Shown here: positions 7,381 through 12,045 of the stretch, piece by piece | Position numbering within the stretch: position 1 is the stretch's first letter | Layout of the letters: every line of letters begins with the position of its first letter | Translations under genes and position numbers: made by a program | The notes under the pieces: generated by a model | The model's input: only the letters and a program-made list of their open reading frames with translations | Told to the model about the DNA's origin: nothing | Databases searched by the model: none | NCBI GenBank assembly: GCA_003024985.2 | Contig: PXIH01S0026835.1 | Length of the DNA: 12,045 nucleotides | Source: Euperipatoides rowelli | Lineage: Eukaryota > Onychophora > Udeonychophora > Euonychophora > Peripatopsidae | Direction: 5' to 3' (one strand)

Positions 7381-8535
7381 ATGTTAAGTCTTAATTCACC
7401 TGGTCCAGCTAATACAAAATATTACGGATTAGCAAATTATGGTAATACCTGCTTCCTGAATTCGGTGATACAGGCTTTGTATTCCTGCCGACCATTTAGG
7501 TACAAAGTTTTACAATACACTGAAGATGACAAAATATATTATCATAAAAATATCTTGACTACTTTGTCATTTTTGTTTAAGATCATGGTGGAGGAGAGTA
7601 AAGAGGAAAGTTTTCTCAAACCCAAAGAATTCATCAAACAATTAAATCCACCACCAGAAGAATTCAAAGATATACACGAACAGCACGATGCTCACGAATT
7701 TCTTAATTACATCCTCAACCAGATTTCTGTTCTTTTAAAGACGAATGGAATGCCTACTAGGCCTATTGATCATAAAGAGGTGACCTGGGTGGAAGATTTA
7801 TTTCAAGGAATTCTAGTAAATGAAACAAAATGTCTTACTTGTCAAAATATTAGTAAGAAAGAAGAAACCTTTTTAGATTTATCCATAGAAGTTGAACCAA
7901 ATTGCTCTATTACTCATTGCCTTCATCGTTTTAGCAAAACAGAAAGACTTGCCAATGAAACCCAGTATGATTGTTCAGTATGTAATGGCAAATCAGATGC
8001 AGAAAAATGTATGATGATTAAGAAACTTCCAGATATCCTGATTTTACATTTGAAAAGGTTCAAATATGTTGGTGAAAACCATACTAAGTTGGACTATCGT
8101 GTTGTGTTTCCTTTAGGATTACGTCTTGTAAATACGTCTGTTGATTGCATTAATCCTGACCAGATATATGATTTGTTTGCAATAATAGTACACTGCGGTA
8201 AGATTAATAGAGGACATTATTATACAATTGTTAAACACAATTCTAAGTGGCTCAAATTTGATGACAAAACGGTTGAAGAAATAGATGAACAGGATATCTC
8301 ATCATTTTTTGGGTCTACACCAGCATATTACAATAAATATAAAGATTCTGGCTATATATTATTTTATGAAGTAGCTAAGGACAAACCTTATGGTTCACAA
8401 GAAACTATTAACCATGGGCCTGAAAACGAAATTAAAAATGGTGCAGAAGAAGCTAAGGATGTTTCTCATGAAGAAGTTAATTTTGATAAGGATGGAGACG
8501 CTAATCATGGTGCTGAAGATGATGAGATGAGATAA
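7381..8535 (+). CDS. Ubiquitin-specific protease, USP12/USP46-like, single-exon
   Basis: A cysteine deubiquitinase that removes ubiquitin from proteins; USP12 and USP46 are activated by the WD-repeat partners WDR48 (UAF1) and WDR20. Catalytic features are intact: Cys box NYGNTCFLNS with C24; EQHDAHEF at 100-107; zinc-ribbon pairs C151/C154 and C198/C201; LHLKRFKY at 222-229; YRVVFPL at 239-245; His box NRGHYYT with H279; and FDD with D294. The domain closes with SGYILFYE (323-330). Compared with human USP46 (366 residues), the N-terminus is about 20 residues shorter, the charged insert before TWVEDLFQG is much shorter, and there is an extra acidic tail of 54 residues (331-384) with repeated NHG / NGAEEA / NHGAED phrases. 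The start has G at -3 and an in-frame TAA at 7375-7377. No introns interrupt it, unlike typical animal homologues, so it is probably a retrogene that stayed functional. Confidence 0.94.
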   Translation: MLSLNSPGPANTKYYGLANYGNTCFLNSVIQALYSCRPFRYKVLQYTEDDKIYYHKNILTTLSFLFKIMVEESKEESFLKPKEFIKQLNPPPEEFKDIHEQHDAHEFLNYILNQISVLLKTNGMPTRPIDHKEVTWVEDLFQGILVNETKCLTCQNISKKEETFLDLSIEVEPNCSITHCLHRFSKTERLANETQYDCSVCNGKSDAEKCMMIKKLPDILILHLKRFKYVGENHTKLDYRVVFPLGLRLVNTSVDCINPDQIYDLFAIIVHCGKINRGHYYTIVKHNSKWLKFDDKTVEEIDEQDISSFFGSTPAYYNKYKDSGYILFYEVAKDKPYGSQETINHGPENEIKNGAEEAKDVSHEEVNFDKDGDANHGAEDDEMR

Positions 8536-8688
8536 TGGACTCTAGCTTGTAAGATAAGGATTAATATTTTTCCCTGGCAAATATTATTTTCCCCTTTCAT
8601 AATAATTATAACATTACCGTGCATAATTGTAGATATTGTAAGGAATACTATTACAAACTTAATGACATTTTAAAAATAATAATTAAAA

Positions 8689-8744
8689 AATAAAAGGCAT
8701 ATTGTTATTCGTAGCCTAATTATAATGTTGATCACGAAAATAAA
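8689..8744 (+). promoter_or_regulatory. Candidate polyadenylation signals for the USP gene
   Basis: AATAAA occurs at 8689-8694 and again at 8739-8744, about 150-210 bases after the stop codon. Both are plausible 3' ends. The remainder of 8536-8912 holds no recognisable gene. Confidence 0.45.
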
Positions 8745-8912
8745 ATTATTTTATAATATTGGCTGTTAAAATTTTATTGCTTTATTTTAGATTAATTTAG
8801 CCTACATTTTTCTCAGGAGTCATTATAATTATATATATATAAGTAGGTATAAAAGGGTGGTAAAGGCAGCTCAAAGGAAGCCACAACCAGGCAATCAGTT
8901 TGCAGAATTTAG

Positions 8913-8950
8913 GTCACATGACAAATCAAATGTGCCTACAGGATTAGAAT
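8913..8950 (+). repeat. Outlying copy of a degenerate repeat
   Basis: GTCACATGAC...AAATGTGCCTACAGGATTAGAAT resembles 9494-9529 (GTCATATGAT...AAATGTGCCACCAGGTTTAGATT). It is followed by A10 at 8951-8960 and by a 17-base direct repeat containing GTACTATTTAG (about 8983-9015). This may be part of an old unclassified interspersed repeat. Confidence 0.4.
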
Positions 8951-9052
8951 AAAAAAAAAACACCTGCCATGCTCATTTTGGTCACATGTACTATTTAGAC
9001 ACAGGTACTATTTAGCCACACTCTTTAAACAATACCCTGCCTTATGTCCCCT

Positions 9053-9482
9053 CACTAATTTCCAGCTAACTAACATTAATACCAGAAATGGAAATAGATA
9101 TCATAAGCAATATGTGAGAACCAAGAGATATCTATCCTCTCCCGTGCCACATCTACTTGAACTAATGAATCTTGTGATCTCCTGATTTATTTTAATATTT
9201 TTTTCTTATTTTCTTTGACAACTTTTAGTTGTATATAGAGTATATATATTATTTATATTACTAATTTTAAATGTTATTATTTGGAATCAGTGAATGACTA
9301 GTAAGTTTTGTAACTTTGATTCACATCCTCTCTGAGGGATAGAACCTTTGACTTTCATAATTTGACTCTATCTGATCTTATTTGTATCATGTTATAAATT
9401 GCAATAAACCTATAATTCAACTCCTTTTTTATCTGCCCTACGTATTTCTTTATTTTTCAAAAAAAGCGACAATTTCAGACGA
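9053..9482. other. Intergenic, no gene recognised
   Basis: AT-rich spacer with a TATATA patch near 9239-9250. No coding, RNA or transposon signature seen. Confidence 0.5.
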
Positions 9483-9689
9483 GACCACCATTTGTCATAT
9501 GATATAAAATGTGCCACCAGGTTTAGATTCAAAGGATGCCACTATGTACAAAGGGACCACCCTCCTCTTCCCATTTATTATTTATCAAAGTGGCATATAA
9601 TTTTAGACACAATGGGATCACCATTTAGTCAAGTGATATGTATAAAGATGCTGACACATGAAGACTCAAAGGAAGCTGTCATGTACAAA
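9483..9689 (+). repeat. Degenerate tandem duplication, period about 135 bases
   Basis: Two related blocks: 9483-9552 (GACCACCATTTGTCATATGATAT ... ATTCAAAGGATGCC ... ATGTACAAA) and 9616-9689 (GATCACCATTTAGTCAAGTGATAT ... ACTCAAAGGAAGCT ... ATGTACAAA). Similarity is roughly 70% by eye with small gaps. The open frame spanning both has no recognisable protein features. It is probably an old tandem or interspersed repeat. Confidence 0.5.
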
Positions 9690-10050
9690 ATACCCCTATT
9701 TTTTGTTAATATTTTATTTAATACATCATGAGGGTCAAAATTTTATTTTTCATCATATAAAGTTGCATATGATGGCAGATTAAAGATCAATTTAAATGTG
9801 TTATGTTTACGTTTGTCTTTTTGTTGTGATGTAATTACATTATGATTTATAAAGACATTAATCGTTGACATCTAAGACCCCCAATTTTAATCTTATGTCA
9901 TTGAAAATTGCACTCGGACCTTGAAATTGTGTTCAATCTAATTTTTTAAAGATTTATTTAAATGCATTAAATAACGATCATTTTATGATGGTATATATAT
10001 GTTACAGATAATTTTAAAATTCTGATTTCATAGATATCTGTCAATTAAAT
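9690..10050. other. Intergenic, no gene recognised
   Basis: AT-rich spacer before the second SINE. No supported feature. Confidence 0.55.
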
Positions 10051-10494
10051 ATTCTAATGTATTTTTTTTTTTTTTTTTGGCTTATTCACCAATAGTCTAC
10101 CTGCCTGAAGGCTAAGGCAAATCGTTTTGAATGGAAACTATTTACAGTATATTAACTTAATCTATTTACAATTTTATTTACACTATTTACAGAATCTATG
10201 ATCTTGATATTGACTTCCCGCTATTATTCAACTGGTAGTTCAGTCGATATCATATCTATTCGTTATGTAACTTTGTTGCATTACGCAAGCGGTGGAACAT
10301 AACCTCAAAGTGATAAGAACTACTGGGTTGAAAGCACCTCATTTTCTTTCTGTCTTTCAGAAAGAAAGACAGATTGAAAGTGAGGCCAGATGGCTCAAGC
10401 CGCGAACCCTTGTCGCTAGTTTGGTCTTTTACCAAGAATACGAAGCAGCGCAACTCAACCCTCTGAGTCACTGCCCCTTGATTCTACTATATTT
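10051..10494 (-). mobile_element. tRNA-derived SINE, inverted copy 2 of the same family
   Basis: Read on the minus strand it has the same architecture as the element at 4542-4946: a tRNA-like head (the first 50 bases differ at about five positions), B box GGTTCGCGGCT at 10398-10408, A-box region at 10459-10470, repeated TGTAAATA, tail ACGATTTGCC...TCAGGC...AAGCC and a poly(A) tail seen as T17 at 10062-10078. Flanks ATTCTAATGTATTT (10051-10064) and ATTCTACTATATTT (10481-10494) match at 12 of 14 positions and are likely a decayed target-site duplication. The body holds a strong 22-base foldback (10337-10358 with 10364-10385, 19 of 22 paired), only weakly present in copy 1. Confidence 0.82.
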
Positions 10495-10654
10495 GTTTTC
10501 TTATTTTTTTAATAAAATAAATTTAATTACACTAAAAGCCTAATACATTTCAAATAAATTGATATCACTAGTACATCTATCATTGTTTACTATTACATTA
10601 AAACTTCACAAAATCTATCACAGTGATAGACAAATGGCTAAAATCTAACATTTC

Positions 10655-12045
10655 TTGCATTCATTGGCCAATACTGAGTGCTTAATGAATAGGGATGATT
10701 CCTTTGGTGTAGGTGTTAAACAGGACATGAATCATAAGTTCTGGAAGTCAAAGAATCGTATTTACCCTAGGCAAGAATTAATAGATACCCTTGGTTCACC
10801 TTTTAAAAATGAGGAATTAGAGACGGCAATTAAACATATTTCAGTGGAAGCAGCCCCTGGGCCTGATGCATTGCCGGGTGAATTTTATAAGGTGCTAGAA
10901 TAAGATCAGCAATTATTATTATTGAAACTTTAATATGATACAGTCTGGATGGTGAAAATAATTTTTCGTGGCTGAATCTTAATCAAGCTATAGTGGTGCC
11001 TATAGTTAAAGAATAAAGACAAGTTCACAATGTGGAACATTTAAAGCCAATTGCACTTATAAATAATGACATTAAATAGATCATATCCAGAATATGTTTG
11101 ACGAGACTATCTGACATTGTGAATGAAATGTTACCTTCTGATATGTTAGGTATTAAAGGTCGGTCCATCCAAAAAGCGTTGTTCATGCACTTTGTATCAC
11201 TGGTTATGGCAAAGAGCTCCGGTAATAGGAAGGCATTTATGGTTAAGTTGGACGTATACAAGGGCGTTCTACGAGATACTTGGAGGAGTTATTGTACAAG
11301 TTTTTAGGACTGCAACATTACTACTGAAACAGTTGTAAATATTATTAAGTACAAAAAAATAGCTGTTAGAATGAACAACTATTTGACTCCTATGTGTATG
11401 ATTAAGAATAGTATTTTACAAGGATATCCACTAAATTATTTATTGTATGGCATTTTTTTGAAGGAATTAATTGAGACAATAAACGTAAGAACGAAAGGAT
11501 TGGCTATTGTTGGGATAAGAGATCGGTAAAACCATCAATTATATCGATGACATATCCATAATGGTTAGAACTTCTGCAGTAATTGATATTATTATGCTGA
11601 CTTTCCAGAATTTTGAGAAGTTAACTGGCACCAAAGTGAACACAGATAAGTCCTACATCTATGACATAATTCAAGGAAATAAGATGAAGCATAATAGGCT
11701 GAAAGGGAAAATTGATAAAATTTTGGGTATAAACTTTCATGCTATGATAAACGAGGACAGGAATAGTTTATTCAAAATTCTGGTTGAAAAAATAAAATCT
11801 AGGTAAACATATGGCCCTCACAATGGATGAATTGGAATGACAAGAAAGAAGTAATGAATAAACTAATTTTATCGAAATGGACCTATTTTCTTCCCTTCAT
11901 AAAATTTTCAAAAAAAACAGGAAGCAGATTGGGCAAAGATTGGGCAAGGCTGGATGCACGAAAGGTTCAAAGTTCTGGCTTATTAGAAAACAATGGCTGC
12001 TGTGGATAAAGGCGGATTAGGGGTAATGCATTTAACATTATTAGG
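10655..12045 (+). mobile_element. Decayed LINE retrotransposon, reverse-transcriptase region, 5' truncated
   Basis: Conserved reverse-transcriptase blocks of a LINE ORF2 appear in order but in shifting frames: APGPD...PGEFYK (from 10853); LKPIALIN (about 11041-11064); GRSIQ (11160-11174); MVKLD (11239-11253); ILQGYPLNYLLY (about 11416-11451, the usual QGCPLSPLLF block); YIDD catalytic box (11540-11551); NTDKS (11639-11653); LILSKWTY (about 11863-11886); and KGGLGVMHL (from about 12008). In-frame stops at 11014-11016, 11077-11079, 11305-11307 and 11527-11529, plus at least two frameshifts, make it non-functional. No endonuclease domain is visible; the element runs off the window. Block order and spacing suggest an L1/Tx1-like lineage, but the clade is uncertain. 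The left edge is approximate. Confidence 0.88.

Noticed and set aside
8948-8960. AATAAAAAAAAAA as the poly(A) remnant of USP retroposition
   Set aside because: Possible, but the run is short, about 415 bases past the stop, and no matching target-site duplication was found upstream.
10256-10543. Overlapping open frames on both strands
   Set aside because: Both lie within the inverted SINE and have no protein-family resemblance.

Overview
The window looks like a draft-assembly piece of an animal nuclear genome, probably a marine invertebrate. The reasons are AT-rich DNA, decayed LINE and SINE retrotransposons with poly(A) tails, long microsatellite-like tracts, three isolated N bases (2912, 4712, 5423), and two protein genes of metazoan families. 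The palindrome TAGGCCTA occurs five times, far above chance for this composition. I cannot name the species from sequence alone.

There are two intact genes, each a single uninterrupted reading frame. At the left, on the minus strand (520-1680), is a 386-residue septin of the SEPT2 group. At 7381-8535, on the plus strand, is a 384-residue ubiquitin-specific protease closest to USP12/USP46, with its Cys/His/Asp triad and zinc ribbon kept. These families are normally multi-exon in animals, so both look like retrogenes (inference). Nothing shows that they work together. They do share a short similar stretch about 55 bases before each start codon.

Between them lie: a 1.4 kb degenerate CAT-rich minisatellite (about 2305-3677); a tRNA-derived SINE with target-site duplications (4542-4946); a second, different tRNA-derived element on the minus strand (around 5460-5570); a hammerhead-ribozyme-like core (5992-6048); a compound microsatellite (about 6148-6352); and a 235-base frameshifted fragment of a second septin gene (6707-6941) that ends next to a perfect 14-base inverted repeat.

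To the right of the USP gene is a degenerate repeat region (8913-9689), then a minus-strand copy of the first SINE family (10065-10480), then the decayed reverse-transcriptase region of a LINE that runs off the right edge (10655-12045).

The items most worth a second look are the hammerhead-like fold, the septin fragment (its substitutions are mostly silent, and two residues are more canonical than in the intact gene), and the altered GKGD nucleotide-specificity motif shared by both septin sequences.
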